64,000 bases of DNA, from assembly GCF_905404315.1 (NCBI RefSeq), contig NC_066291.1, positions 11,619,501 to 11,683,500 on the forward strand, given 5' to 3'. The DNA comes from Leptidea sinapis (lineage: Eukaryota; Arthropoda; Insecta; Lepidoptera; Pieridae). The notes under the pieces are model-generated. The model saw only the letters and a list, made by a program, of their open reading frames with translations, was not told the origin of the DNA and did not search any database. Positions 35,251-47,200 of this stretch are shown piece after piece. Within the stretch, counting starts at the first letter, position 1. Every line of letters starts with the position of its first letter. Both the position numbers and the translations under genes were made by a program.

Positions 35251-36775
35251 TGACTCAGGATTCCGTACCTCCGAACGAATCTGATCACTCTTGTATCTGC
35301 TTGTCTGTCCGCCTGTCTAGGTACAATTGCTTTAAGACCAATCAGCTAGTATGCTAATTCCTATTTTTATTATTTTCATTCATTCATATCTTTCACACAC
35401 AACGTGACATATTCATTTAAGAGTTATGCATCTAAGGCGGTCGTTACTTATTTATTTACACGGAACATCAACATCCTGAAATATTTCAAATATTTCATTC
35501 AAAGAGGTTTAGTTTATAAAGGAACACAAAGAAATACCTACAGGACTGTTATAGATGTACTGTGTCACGTCACATCTTTCTAAGAACAAAAAAATCGTTG
35601 TAATTTGTTTCTCGCCTTGATGAAGTTGATACTTATTTCGTGTGGACTGTGGTGCTAGGTTTTTTTTTGTATAGGATGGTACAAACTTTATCTAACATGG
35701 TACAAACTTTATCTAACTATAACTTGGTCGCTTTGTTTTTGTGAATTCCTAAGTGAGCCATTGTTCTTAAAAATTAAATTAAGGGGAGCGATGTCTACCA
35801 AAATTATTTTGTGGGTGTCCATGATATGTATGTAGGTACCTACTTGTAGCAGATTTTTCCGATGTTATTCCATGGATCGTGGTCACGCGCGGAATGTATG
35901 CGGATAATATATTATCATGTTGCTAAAATTATTTATTACTTGATAACTTAATTTCTGTTATATTTGATTGTTATCATTATTAATGGCCAAGAAAGTCTAT
36001 AACGTATACAAAATTTGTAACATATAAAAATCATAAAACATTATTTGCTAAAGTATAGGTTGTTTCTATGGTTTATTTTTACTGTCATTCTTTGAGTTTT
36101 AGTGATCACTTCTTTAACCATAGTTGACGGCTAACGCAAAAATGATAATACTGACCTAAGAGTATGCTAATTGCATAATAGCTCTCGAGTGACCTTTCAC
36201 AATATCTAAAACAAAAAAGGTAACTTTATTCACTGGCAGAGGTCAGACGTTGGATTGGATCACGTTGTAAAATTATATCTAAAGGTTCGAGAGCCTTATA
36301 TCAGCGATACCTTTTAGAGGTCATTCGTATTCTGCAATTAAAGTGCCGTCATCGACCATGTTATGATGAAAATCGATCTGTGTATTCAATATATATATTA
36401 TTACACGCGTGTCATCGAGTTATAGCATCTAGTTCAATACAGTATTAATGATTTATAATTGTTTAATCACAAGGTTTACGTATACAAGATTGATTATTTA
36501 GAATGAGATGTTATTGTAGATAATGCGAGCAATCTCGAGCATAAATTTATCTTTATATATTGATAAAAAATGCATTTCACGCTGTTTGTGCGCGCTTCAA
36601 TCCTAAACTATAGTGAACTGATTTTAATCAAAATTTTCACAATGCGTGCAGTTTGATACAACTTGAGAGAAAGGGTAGTTTTGTTTTGCAAAATTTAAAG
36701 AAATAAACATTTCGACTGTTGCTTCTCAATACATTTTTGATTATGTTCTGAATGTTTATAAGCACATTGAAGAAT
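35251..36775. other. Intergenic with a small shared repeat at 35255-35345
   Basis: See the hairpin entry for the shared tgtccgcctgtctaggtaca block. A direct duplication of atggtacaaactttatctaa lies at 35675-35720. No gene seen. Confidence 0.4.
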
Positions 36776-36779
36776 TTTC

Positions 36780-37235
36780 TAGAAACTGTGACATTCATAA
36801 TGTTAACACGAGGAACAAACATAAACTTGTTATGCCTACTACTCGGTTGGGTCGAGTTAGTAAGTTTTTTGTTGGGTGATGTATATGTTTCTACAATATG
36901 ATCCCAGAAAATGTACAAAACAAATGTGTTACGAAATTTAAAAGAATTGTTAAAAACGTTTGTGTGGGAAAGGTAACTATAGCATAAACGAGTTTCTTAA
37001 TGACACCACGGACTGGGAATAAAGCGAACACCCTCAGGCTCTTTAATTATAAATGTTTATTGTACGATATCACATTGTAATCCATATTTTATATTAAAAA
37101 AAAGCCCGCTGAGTTTCTTGCGCCCATTCTTCTCAGGTCTGATGCAGTCTCTTTTGAATGGGTGGTAGTTTTTGACGTTCAATAAGTGATTTTAAATCCT
37201 ATTTTGAATAAAAATATTTGAATTTGAATTTATTA
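36780..37235 (+). mobile_element. LINE family A 3' end, 5'-truncated
   Basis: The most complete family A end in the window: atgcctactactcggttggg, caccctcaggctctttaat, gcccattcttctcaggtctg, then tail aataaaaatatttgaatttg. The coding end MPTTRLGRVSK matches the copy at 46634. Confidence 0.85.
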
Positions 37236-37261
37236 TGTAATGAAATGTGAGGTGGTGGAAT

Positions 37262-39400
37262 CCAGCGGCTGGAATCAACGCGAACAGCTCTGAGCACTCC
37301 CCGTGATAAATGCGGTAGAAGTTGCAGAGAGGACCCTCCACATTTCTACGCAACGCCAAAGAGTCAAGCCGATCGGGGATGACTTGATGGTCGATGATTC
37401 CAGCTGCTCTTGTATGCGGTCAAATGGAAGAAGCTGGTACTGGGGAGCACCCGCCCAGAGGTGAGACCAGTACTCCATGTGAGGCCGAATTTGCGTCCAA
37501 TATAGTTGCAAGCGGTGGCTCATAGTGAATTACTGTCGCGCCCAACTGACCAAACTTTTCAGAGGCCAGTTCGACCCTCTTTCCAAGTACTGAACGTCGC
37601 TCGATATATCAACGTCATGTATGCCGATATAGGCTGTGGCAGTTAGGGGAGTGATCCCGAATCGAGGGGATACGACAACTTGTGTCTTTTTGGCGTTGAA
37701 CTGGACTAAATTTTGTCGGCCCTATTCCGAGACTTTGCTAGGCATAGTCTCGATTTCAGACACAAGTTTGTTCCGGTTCTCGTCGACGCTATCCCGGGAC
37801 ATGTTGGCACGGCCGGTGTACGAAGCAATGAATACTGCTGATTTGCAGCATATCATTGATATACTGAAGAAACAGAATGGGGGATATCACGCAGCCTTGC
37901 GAGAAGCCCACAGGATGGCAGTTTCGCTATAAGCGCTTTATGCTTATATATATATATATATATACACCCAATCGAAGGCTTTCGCTATGTCCAAACTCAC
38001 CGCCAACACCTCTTTTTTCGACTTAACTGCTTGCGCCCATTTATGGGTGAGGTATGCACGAAGATTACCAGCTGAGCGATCCTGACGGAAACCGTACTGG
38101 CAATCGGTGATCAGGTGGTGCTCCTCTTGGTTTTCCAAGAGCTGGCGTTTGATAATCGACTCCATTAGTTTGGAGGAAATAGAGGTCCGATCCGATCCAA
38201 GCGTACACCTTTCTGGGGATCGGGTACACAAACAAAGCCACCTTGCATAATTTCGATTACGCCTACGCCTGATGAGTAGGAGAGCCGGAAAAGACGGGTA
38301 AGGACCGGTGCCAATTCCGAAGCACAATCGGGCCCGGGCCGGAAAATGTGCTTCGACTTCGCTTCAACAATCACTATTTTGAGGGGCCTAAAAGCATGAT
38401 TGTAGTGTATTGTGAGTTCGCTTGAATTCACATTCTTAGATGCCACCGTATTGATCCAAGCCTGATAGCACTCCTGCTTTCGGCGAGAGGCCATCTTGCA
38501 GGAGCGGTCAAACCGCGGTTAAGACCTGCCACCAATAGGCATCGAGAAGGATGGAATGAAGAATTCCATCAAGGTATAGAGTATCACATCAGGAACAGCG
38601 TCAGCAGCGACATCTGGATGATCCAAAAACAGATCTGCATGCACGGGTAGGTTGCACTTAAATACCACATCTCATCCCACTCTGCTGACCTATGCGACAC
38701 GCTTCGGCAACCTAAAAAGCGGGGCCGTGTTAGGCACGTGATCGGACCCCAATGGGGGGGTTAACGGAAACAAGGTAGCTGTCCGGATGTGAGGTGAAAA
38801 GAAGGTCCAACAGTCTGGGATTCGCATTGTCGCAATAACCAGTTGTAACAGACCATATGCTAAGGCGAAGTTGTGAACTGATCTCCTTGCATAATCGCCA
38901 AGAAACACGATCTCTGCAGTGGAGATCTGCTCCAACTGAATCTGTAGCCATTTAGATGTCCTCGAGGAGCCGGTCAGTCTCTGCGTTACCGCTATGGGAC
39001 CTATACAGGCAAGCGTAGATTCGCGGATGGTCGTCGCAGTCAACACGCAGCCAGATGATGGATAGGTCCTGTCCTTCAAGAAAATGCAGGCGTCGAGAAC
39101 AGACATCCTCCCTGACGAAAAATCTCCCGCGGTATAAAGGAGCGTTCCAGATTATACCCCGGGTACGAGAGGTAGATGTATCAGCCAAAAGCTATCTGTG
39201 TCTTGGTCAAGAAGAGCAGAGTCGGCTTCGCCGTCTTCAGGTGGAAGTGGACGGACGGGGTTAGGCCTCCTGATAGCCCACACACCGAACGAATCACAGC
39301 GGCAAAGCCGCTATTTCACGCCGGTTTTAAGTCGGAGAGTGGTGGACATGCCGGCCTAATTCGGTTGTGCCCGTTAAATCCCAACATGCACTACTACTAA
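37262..39400 (-). pseudogene. LINE family B coding region (endonuclease plus reverse transcriptase), decayed
   Basis: On the minus strand, in order from the right: endonuclease remnants (WLRVDCDDHPRIYACLYRSH, EIVFLGDY at 39188-38690), a linker with ECYQAWINTV, RT blocks (SISSKLMESIIKRQLLENQ, YGFRQDRSAGNL, VSLDIAKAFD at 38220-37970), and the C-terminal RPHMEYWSHLWAGAPQYQL near 37470. Stops, frameshifts and a small TA run at 37950-37966 break the frames. It lacks the 5' end and the last 300 bp seen in other copies. This is the parent type of the many short family B tails in the window. Its superfamily within the APE-type LINEs is not decided. Confidence 0.8.
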
Positions 39401-39645
39401 TATTCCCTGCCTGTTTTTAACGGTTGTCTAGCAACAAGAGACTAGACGTCTAAATTATCTAAGGATTGTATTTCTACAAATTTCGCAATTAACAAAAAAT
39501 ATTTATATTAACTATTCTATAATATGCATTTGCTTAGGTGAAGCGAAGCGCATCTTTCACCAGCTATTAGAACCTTCTTCTTGGTCGCATTCTTCTTTTC
39601 TGAAGGTCGTGTCCTATTAGAACCTACTATAATTATTTCTATCTA
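39401..39645. other. Intergenic with a MITE C scrap
   Basis: At 39417-39470 the words ggttgtctagcaacaagaga and aaattatctaagg match the right end of MITE family C. Confidence 0.45.
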
Positions 39646-39647
39646 TT

Positions 39648-39895
39648 TTACTATAGCCGAGTGGTTAGCGACCCTGCCTACTAAGCTAGAGGTCCCGGGT
39701 TCGAATCCCGGTAGCTGCAAGCATTTATATGATGAATATAGATGTTTGTTTGCGAGTTATGGATGTTTAAATGTATATGTTTATGTTTAAGTATATTGTA
39801 TTATATATATCTTTGTCTTACAACCCATAATACAGGCTATATATGCTTAATTTGGAGCAAGATAATTTGTGTAAAAAGTGTGTCAATATTATTAT
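39648..39895 (+). mobile_element. tRNA-derived SINE S2
   Basis: Starts with a tRNA-like head (agccgagtggttagcgacc with A-box, gggttcgaatcccggtagc with B-box). The body atagatgtttgtttgcgagt is followed by an end at gtgtcaatattattatt. Other copies are at 54354-54556 and 63565-63835 (minus). It is not a tRNA gene: the same head and body recur together. Confidence 0.8.
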
Positions 39896-39999
39896 TATAA
39901 CATCAATCATGTCAGAACTGAAATATCTTAACGGCTTTATATATTCGCAGGATACTTCTTTCCTCGGACAGAATCTTTGTTTTATATTCCCAGCTTATG

Positions 40000-40125
40000 A
40001 TATTCTCGGAACGATACGACTTAGGGACGTTCAAACTTCTCTTAGCTTAAACTTGATTGGAAGAAATCATCGCCGATCAAACCAAAGGAATCACAGAAGC
40101 GTTGCCAGTATTTTAAATGAGTAAA
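40000..40125 (+). mobile_element. LINE family E C-terminal relic
   Basis: Carries ggaacgatacgacttaggga and ggaatcacagaagcgttgcc. It resembles 15425-15600 and 40490-40655. Confidence 0.5.
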
Positions 40126-40184
40126 CTTGCTTTTTTGACGCCAACTCTTCATTACAAACCGGCGGACTAAGGTTGTTTTATAGA

Positions 40185-40385
40185 CCGTACTTAGGCTTTA
40201 CTTACGTAAAACTTAGCCGAGTGTAAGCTTAGCATTATCTTTGAATTCGTTTTTATAGTCATTTGACAGTTGATCTTATGCTGAGTTAAGCTCAGCTAAG
40301 ACAGCCCAATGCAAAAGTCAAGTCGCGTTTTATGACACTCAGCTAAGTTTAACGTGAGTAAAGTCCGAGCAAAGTCATTATAGAT
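40185..40385. mobile_element. MITE-like inverted-repeat element
   Basis: The left arm acttaggctttacttacgta...aacttagccgagtgt and the right arm acactcagctaagttt...gagtaaagtccgagc are inverted complements over about 40 bp with mismatches. The element is about 200 bp and non-coding. Confidence 0.6.
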
Positions 40386-40489
40386 CTCAGCCTAAGAGCC
40401 CATAAGTTAGCTCCTTAGGACAACACGAAGGGTAAGGGGCCAACGTAAATGTCAGAGTGGAAGTAGCTTCGCTAACTATATACAAGTAT

Positions 40490-40655
40490 CTCGAACCGAT
40501 GCGACTTAGGGACCTTCAAGAAAAGAGCATACTCCCTCCTTAAAGGCAGACAACGCATCTCATCACTCCTGGTGTTGCAGATGTCCATGGGCGGTTGATT
40601 CACCACTCGCCAACACGCGAGTTTCATGCCTATTGCCCCCTCATATATAAAAAAG
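40490..40655 (+). mobile_element. LINE family E C-terminal relic
   Basis: Plus frames give RCDLGTFKKRAYSLLK before frame breaks. It shares caacgcatctcatcactcct and atgtccatgggcgg with other family E copies. Confidence 0.6.
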
Positions 40656-40819
40656 TAATCTTATATACTACAAATGAATCACTTATTGATAGTTGTTTAA
40701 ATTACAAATTGATTGTACACCAACAACCGCTACGACGCGGCGATGGCAATCAGCTAATCACCAGGTCAGGTATGTCAAGTAGGGTGAAAGTGAGAATTAA
40801 TGTAAGAGTAAAAAAGTAA

Positions 40820-40950
40820 CCCCCTTATTCATAATGGTCCGCTAACTTTAAACAGCCGCTTAGGAGTGTTTTTTCTCATTGTGACTTAGGTCAATAGAAG
40901 AAGACAGAGTGAGAATTAGCAATACTTTAAGTTATCAGACTATTATGAAT
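40820..40950. mobile_element. MITE family H copy 4, right end rearranged
   Basis: Left flank TAA, then cccccttattcataatggtc and the usual interior in inverted order. The right end breaks after tattatgaat. Confidence 0.7.
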
Positions 40951-40959
40951 CCTTATTCT

Positions 40960-40989
40960 TATACACTTACCCCCTTGGGTAAGTGTATA
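40960..40989. repeat. Perfect 13-bp hairpin beside the MITE end
   Basis: The arm tatacacttaccc pairs exactly with gggtaagtgtata across a 4-base loop (cctt). Confidence 0.85.
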
Positions 40990-41104
40990 TGTGTGTGATC
41001 TATTCAATCAAGTCAATTCATTGACTTTATAACCCAGTAGAGTCCTAATATCTGTTGTTTGTGTAATCGCAGTGCAAATAATTCAACATTTTTTAAATGT
41101 ATCA

Positions 41105-41440
41105 TATACCTGATTCCTGCCGCCGAATTCCACCTTCGCACGATACGCCACAAGTTAGGATATCATCCCCACCATCTGGATGTGTGGCGGTCCTCCACAG
41201 TGCGGTTTTCAAGTAGCTTTCTTCCACGTACTACAAAGCTGTGGAATGAGCTTCCTTGTGCGGTGTTTCCGGGACGATACGACATGGGTACCTTCAAAAA
41301 AAGCGCGTACACCTTCCTTAAAGGCCAGCAACGCTCCTGTGATTCCTCTGGTGTTGCAAGAGATTGTAGGCGGCGGTGATCACTTAACACCAGGTGACCC
41401 GTACGTTCGTTTGTTCTCCTATTCCATAAAAAAAAAGTGT
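41105..41440 (+). mobile_element. LINE family B 3' end, 5'-truncated, best preserved tail
   Basis: A nearly open plus frame reads WRSSTVRFSSSFLPRTTKLW, NELPCAVFPGRYDMGTFKKS and AYTFLKGQQRSCDSSGVARD, then RRR and stop. It ends with cctattccataaaaaaaaa. It shows the family's true 3' terminus. Confidence 0.9.
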
Positions 41441-41654
41441 GTATCGTGTAGTGAATAGGATCACTCTTGTATTTTCATGTCTGTCCGCCTGTCTAGGTAC
41501 AATTATAATCAGCTAGTAAGCAAATTCTTATTTTTATTGGTTTTTGGTTTAAATAAGAATTAGAAATTTTAATATTATGTTGCAATCAAAAAATGCCAGT
41601 TTGGCCTTCTCTTCCAAGTGACCACGGAACTGAACGTCGCTCGATATAATATAT

Positions 41655-41800
41655 AAGTAACGCAATATTTTAGTGCCACTCAGAATTTTTTGGTTTTTGC
41701 ATAAACCTGAGCGCCACTGAATTGTAATGGCCAAGGCGTATCAATTACTATCGGCTGAATGTCCAGCTCGTCCTGTCCCTTATTGTCATAAAAAACATAC
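41655..41800 (-). repeat. Interspersed repeat R, partial
   Basis: Words agcgccactgaattgtaatg, ggcgtatcaatta and ccagctcgtcctgtccctta match, inverted, the start of the copy at 46935. Confidence 0.6.
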
Positions 41801-43040
41801 CTGATGGTGAGTGATCACCGCGGCCAACACTCTCCTGTAAGCGTCATCCATAAATTTCATCACGAATTTCATGATTGTGTGACCCCTCCCCCCACCCCCG
41901 GCACATTAATTATAAAACCCCTTGTGATGTTATATTTCGCAATTTTACATTTAGTAAATTATCAAACTATTAAAACAGCACTGTTCCCAAATTATTGTTA
42001 TTTCCATTCAAATTCTTTTTCAATAAAATCAACATTAAATCAAACAAAGCCATGAAAATTAAGAAGACATAAAAAACGGGCACCTACGTAAATAGCCACT
42101 GGCATCTTCAAATTATTTATTTTATTTTATTTTCGTTTATTAAATAAAATTAAAAAATATATATTTTTTTATTATTAATAAAAACCGTTCGGTTCCCACC
42201 ACTATACGCAATTCAATTAACTTCAATTTTTGTTAAAGTCCGACAATGTCTTAAATTTGAATTTGGAATAAACTTTTTTATACACCCACAACACTCCAAA
42301 TGGGACAGTAATATTCTCACATGATTAGAACTATTTTTGGTATTACATTTTCTAAAGGGTTGGAACGCCCGTCTCATAGTTCGAACCCCCCCCCCCCCCC
42401 TTCACCTTAACGTGTGACGTAGTTTATGAAGGCCCCCAACACCAAAGGGATCAACAGCAGCGTCCGCCCGTACATACTGAATTCGAAAACAGAAACACAT
42501 CACATTGGTACGTTTCGAGCGAGGATCGAGCCATGGCATCCAGTTAATAATCAACTTGGAATAAACACTTTCCTATTAAAGAGGATTATATAAATAACTT
42601 GCAAATTATATTATACAGATCTTTTTAATTACTAAATATATAAAACTTTATTACACTTGTAATTTAATTGAAATAGTTACGCTTGTACAGCTTAGCTATA
42701 GGTACTTGTTTGTTTATCTCCACCTTGCAATGGATAGCTTATATATATTCAACCAACCACTGACTTAATAAATAACCATCGAATCGATTAATAAGCTTAC
42801 TGTTTCAATCCTTTTCACAGAAGTTCATATAGCGTAGATAAGTCCGTGTATGAAACTGTACATACTTAGTCATGTAATAATCTTATTATATATACGTTGT
42901 TAATATAATTACTCCCGCACGAAGAGACGGGGCCAGGCAGCCATCTTAGTGACGTATGACGTCAGGTTCCCATTCAAAATTCAAACAATACTTACTGTAT
43001 ACGAAGTTATACAAAAGTTGTATAAAAAATATTAGTTAAC
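41801..43040. other. Intergenic with a 15-base C run
   Basis: A homopolymer of 15 C lies at 42386-42400. No gene is supported between here and the 3' end of NHLRC2. Confidence 0.45.
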
Positions 43041-43047
43041 TATTATG

Positions 43048-43053
43048 TTTATT
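43048..43053 (-). promoter_or_regulatory. Possible polyadenylation signal of NHLRC2
   Basis: AATAAA on the minus strand, 379 nt beyond the stop codon and on the far side of a MITE. Other A/T-rich variants occur nearer, so the true site is open. Confidence 0.3.
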
Positions 43054-43166
43054 TACACAAATTTTGTCTTGTTCCTGTACTTTGTAAATGGAAACAGAAC
43101 ATTTAACGAACAAAAATAATTCATTATTTAATTAAACTAAAAACCTTATCAATTATAAATTCGTGT

Positions 43167-43391
43167 TAGATCATTTATATGTCTAGACAGAGATGATAGC
43201 TGCGAAAACGTAGAAAAAAATTGGGGTTAACAGTTAACCCCTATTTTAAGCAATGTCCGCACACTGACACAAAGTAATATACAAATCGCGAGTGTAAGAC
43301 GTAGCTTGTCACGCACACTAAAGAAATAAGACTGGCCTATTTTCATCGGTCTAGCAGCAAGAGACTCCATCTAGAAGTATAAATTATCTAA
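43167..43391. mobile_element. MITE family C copy in the NHLRC2 3' flank
   Basis: Ends ttagatcatttatatgtcta and tagaagtataaattatctaa are inverted complements with a few differences. It begins 40 nt after the NHLRC2 stop, so it is probably within the 3' UTR. Confidence 0.75.
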
Positions 43392-43431
43392 GCAAATCGT
43401 AATAAGTGATTGATAACAAAATAATATTAAA

Positions 43432-44229
43432 TCACTTAGGCTTAGCATCTGGCCGACTGGTAGTCGGATTAACCTTACACGTAATCTTATACGACTCGAC
43501 CATCTTCACCGAATCACGAACCAGAATTGTCGAGCGAACGGTGAACGAATGATAGAAACATGTCTTCTCGCACAACGACGTGTGAAAACTCAAGTAGAAG
43601 CGATAATGCGTCTTGTCCGTGCGCGCTTTAAGTTTCATTTCCACTCGGCCGGGCAGCTTCGTTCCCTTATTCGTGCAACCGATGAACTCGAAATGTTCGC
43701 TCGTTACGTCTTTGCTCTCGTCATCTCGAATGCAAATTTGCCAGTTCTGCGGCGCGCCGGGTGTAAATTTAACGTTTTTGAACTCGGCACTGTCTAAGCT
43801 AACATTAAAGTGGATAACAAGACTCCCGTTCTTTCTATTGACAAACAAATCGTTCTTGTATATCACCAAGTTATCTGGTTCTGTGAATTTCGCTTCGGGC
43901 ATCCGAACTCTGAACAGTTGACAAACGTTCTTAGCTATGTTCAATATTTTTATACTGTGGTTGTTGGTGTCGGCTATATACAAGTATTTTCCGTCCAAGC
44001 TCACGGACATGCCCGACGGCTCGGCGAACTCCACCAGGTCGGTCGTCTCGATCATAACTGGATACAGTGAAGTTACCTTCTGCAGGCCGATGTCAACTTT
44101 CTTTATCTTATTGTTGTAAGTGTCGGCTACGTACAGGGTTTTATTTTGTTCGCAGTAAGCCACCGCTAGAGGGTGTTGGAACTTTGCATCGACCCCGATG
44201 TCGTCTTGATCTCCGAACGCAAACAAATT
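43432..44229 (-). CDS. NHLRC2: NHLRC2 coding exon 11 and stop
   Basis: Encodes residues 496-760: NLFAFGDQDDIGVDAKFQHP, two more NHL motifs (VADTYNNKIKKVD, IADTNNHSIKIL), and the C-terminal beta-rich domain ending RPDAKPK. Acceptor AAATTTCACAG. The plus-strand frames over 43549-44270 are shadows of this exon. Confidence 0.97.
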   Translation of the reverse strand, partial: NLFAFGDQDDIGVDAKFQHPLAVAYCEQNKTLYVADTYNNKIKKVDIGLQKVTSLYPVMIETTDLVEFAEPSGMSVSLDGKYLYIADTNNHSIKILNIAKNVCQLFRVRMPEAKFTEPDNLVIYKNDLFVNRKNGSLVIHFNVSLDSAEFKNVKFTPGAPQNWQICIRDDESKDVTSEHFEFIGCTNKGTKLPGRVEMKLKARTDKTHYRFYLSFHTSLCEKTCFYHSFTVRSTILVRDSVKMVESYKITCKVNPTTSRPDAKPK

Positions 44230-47200
44230 CTGTGAAATTTAAGAGACTTATGAAAAAACTGACAACTTAAACCAAACGAGTCATCAGTTGTGTAAATCGA
44301 ACATATGAAGTAACAAATGTTTTAAATTTTAATGTTACTGATTTTGAGTTTCTTGTCGAGTTTCTAAAATAGCTTTACGAGTCGGTGGTAGTGTAAAAAT
44401 TAAATTGACGGTTTAATCGAGTTTTCATAAACCTACTTGAATGAACATACTTCAATGTTGAGGAAATCTAGAGATGTTTTAGTTCATAGAGTCCAGCGTA
44501 TAGACGACCTGACCGAACGATATTGATTTGACAGTGTATTGATGTTCTTCACTCTTGCACGCTTTGTTCGTCTATACGAAGTATACTGTATGGTACGGTT
44601 TATGTTACAGTTCGCCGCGTATTCGGTTTGCTTTCGCCCTTCTATATGACTAGATACAAACAATACTATACATAACAAAATGAAAACGCTTCGCCACGCA
44701 TTGTGTTCGCTGTCTGTTTGACAACAGTAAGTCAATGGTTCGATCATGTCAAGATGATAAACGTTACTACATAATTTTATATGGCGCATCTAGAAAGTTA
44801 AACGTGCTGGAATAGGAACCACAGCCAATAATAAAGGAGGTTGCATTGAAGGATTGATGTATTAATGACTTGTCAGTTGTATGTGTGCAGCAAAAAGTTA
44901 TAAATCAGATACGTTTCTTATATACTAACACAAACTGTCATAAAAATCGGGAGTGTAAGACGTAGCTTGTCACGCATACTAAAGTTTTATACCTGACCTG
45001 GTTTTATCGGTTGTCTAACAGGCTAACTAATTATCTAAGGCTTAAAGTAGGCAAACATTTGCTTAGCAGTTTTAGACCAAATAATTAATTTACAACTACC
45101 TGCAACAGTATAATTTGTATTTAAGTATATTTTATTACCATAGTATTTCTATCGCCTGCACATAATGCTGCTAAAAAATTGCTTCGTAGTTTTAGACAGA
45201 TAATTCTTTCATGAAAATGTTAACCTACCCGCAAAACTAGAATTTGTATTAAAATATATTATAATATTTTCCTACTACAGTATTCCTATCGCCTCCAAAT
45301 AATGTTGCCAGCTTAGAATAACTAAGAATTGTTTGGCAGTTTCATACAGGTAATACTTTTAAGAAAATTTTAAACTACCCGCAAAACTAGAATTATTATG
45401 AGAATGTATTTTATTAAAATATATATTTACCATAGGATTCTTGTCGCCTCCACATAATGTAGATACATGCCCGGTTGTAAGCGCCAGTCGTCTGATCGAG
45501 GAACTTTCTGAATCAGCGATGAATATTTCCGGACATGGTCCTGTAGGATCGATTATATTAATAATTTTACTGCATCCACTCTTGGTACTATTAAAAATAA
45601 GCTGTTTAATATTCGATATCAACAAGTTTACAATAAATAATGAATATTTTACACAGTAGAAGTTAGTAATGGACTCTTCCTTGGGCGAAAGCCTTCTCCA
45701 TTTCCGTCTTTTCCTATCTGTGATCTACCACAGCCAGTCCTTGCCCACAGTCTAAGTTCATCAGTTCACCGTCTATTCGGTCTGCCAACTTGTCAAGCGA
45801 TATATGTGTCAAGAACATTGCTATTTATGTTTTAAGACGTGATCAAGTGCAACGATTATTTTTATTTCTTTCTTTTTTATCTCTAGTATACACGTTTCCA
45901 TAGATCCCTACACCCATACCTTCACTATGGCGGCCAAATGTGGACATTTCTTGTTTATCACAAAATTAATAAATAATCAACGACCTTTCTTTATTAAAAG
46001 AAAATCAAACGTAATATAATAGTTATATTATGCTATTAAACAGTTAACTGCCATTAGTTAATATCAAATAATTATGCATTTGTCCGGTAACAAAGTAATG
46101 AAATGAGCCACATATATTTATAACACCTTTCCTCATATAATTTGTAACTATTATTAAAAGGAAACCAAAGTCACCATTCATCGATGTAGTGCTTCGCTTA
46201 AACTTGCCCATTATTACATTTCATTACATAATAAATTCAAATTCAAATATTTTTATTCAAAATAGGATTTAAAATCACTTATTGAACGTCAAAAACTACC
46301 ACCCATTCAAAAGAGACTGCCTCAGACCTGAGAAGAATGGGCGCAAGAAACTCAGCGGGCTTTTTTTTAATACAAAATATGGATTACAATGTGATATCGT
46401 ACAATAAACATTTATAATTAAAGAGCCTGAGGGTGTTCGCTTTATTCGCAGTCCGTGGTGTCATTAAGAAAATCGTTTATGCTATAATAACCTTTCCCAC
46501 ACAAACGTTTTTTAACAATTCTTTTAAATTTCGTAACACATTTGTTTTGTACATTTTCTGGGATCATATTGTAGAAGCATATACATCGCCCAACAAAAGA
46601 CTTACTAACTCGACCCAACCGAGTAGTAGGCATAATACTAACCGTTTCGAAGTGTAAGTCCTGAAGGTTGCGCGAACGCCGCTGTGATGGGGTACGCGCT
46701 ATTCCGTGCAGCCTCCGCACCGGTACCGGCGATACGCACGCACGTACCTTCGCATAGACATTCAGATTATCGTACAGACAATAAATTAAACCAGTCTACC
46801 ATTAATGGAGTTACCGGCTCTCGAGACTTAGCAGCTTACGTATTGAGGTGACGAGCGCGACTTACGTGCTTACTATATATTACGTTGTAGTGGACAGAAC
46901 GAACGACAGACCATCAGATGAACCTTTTTTCGTCTTCTAACTTTTTTATGACAATAAGGGACAAGACGAACAGGATGTTCAGCGGATGGTAATAGATACG
47001 CCCTGTCCATTACAATTCAGTGCCGCTCAGGATTATGGAAAAACCCAAAAATTCTGAGCGGCACTACAATTGCGCTCGTCACCTTGAGACATAAGTTGTT
47101 AAGTCTCATTTCCCCAGTAATTTTACTAGCAACGGCGCTATTCAGACCGAAACACAATAATGCATATTATTGCTTCACGGCTGTTGTGGTACCTATACTC

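Noticed and set aside
39648..39720. A tRNA gene (A-box and B-box both good)
   Set aside because: The same head is joined to the same body in three copies, so it is a SINE; the acceptor stem does not close well.
43549..44270. Several plus-strand open frames of 60-102 codons
   Set aside because: They lie opposite NHLRC2 exon 11, which has clear NHL repeats on the minus strand; they are shadows.
45057..45430. Tandem block at intron 10 as an ordinary satellite
   Set aside because: Only three units, one of which is the real exon end with a conserved reading frame; a local exon-edge duplication explains it better.
46442..46720. A 92-codon minus-strand frame (MRRLHGIART...)
   Set aside because: It fuses NHLRC2 exon 9 read in the wrong frame with the LINE A coding end; the correct exon 9 frame differs and fits phase 1.
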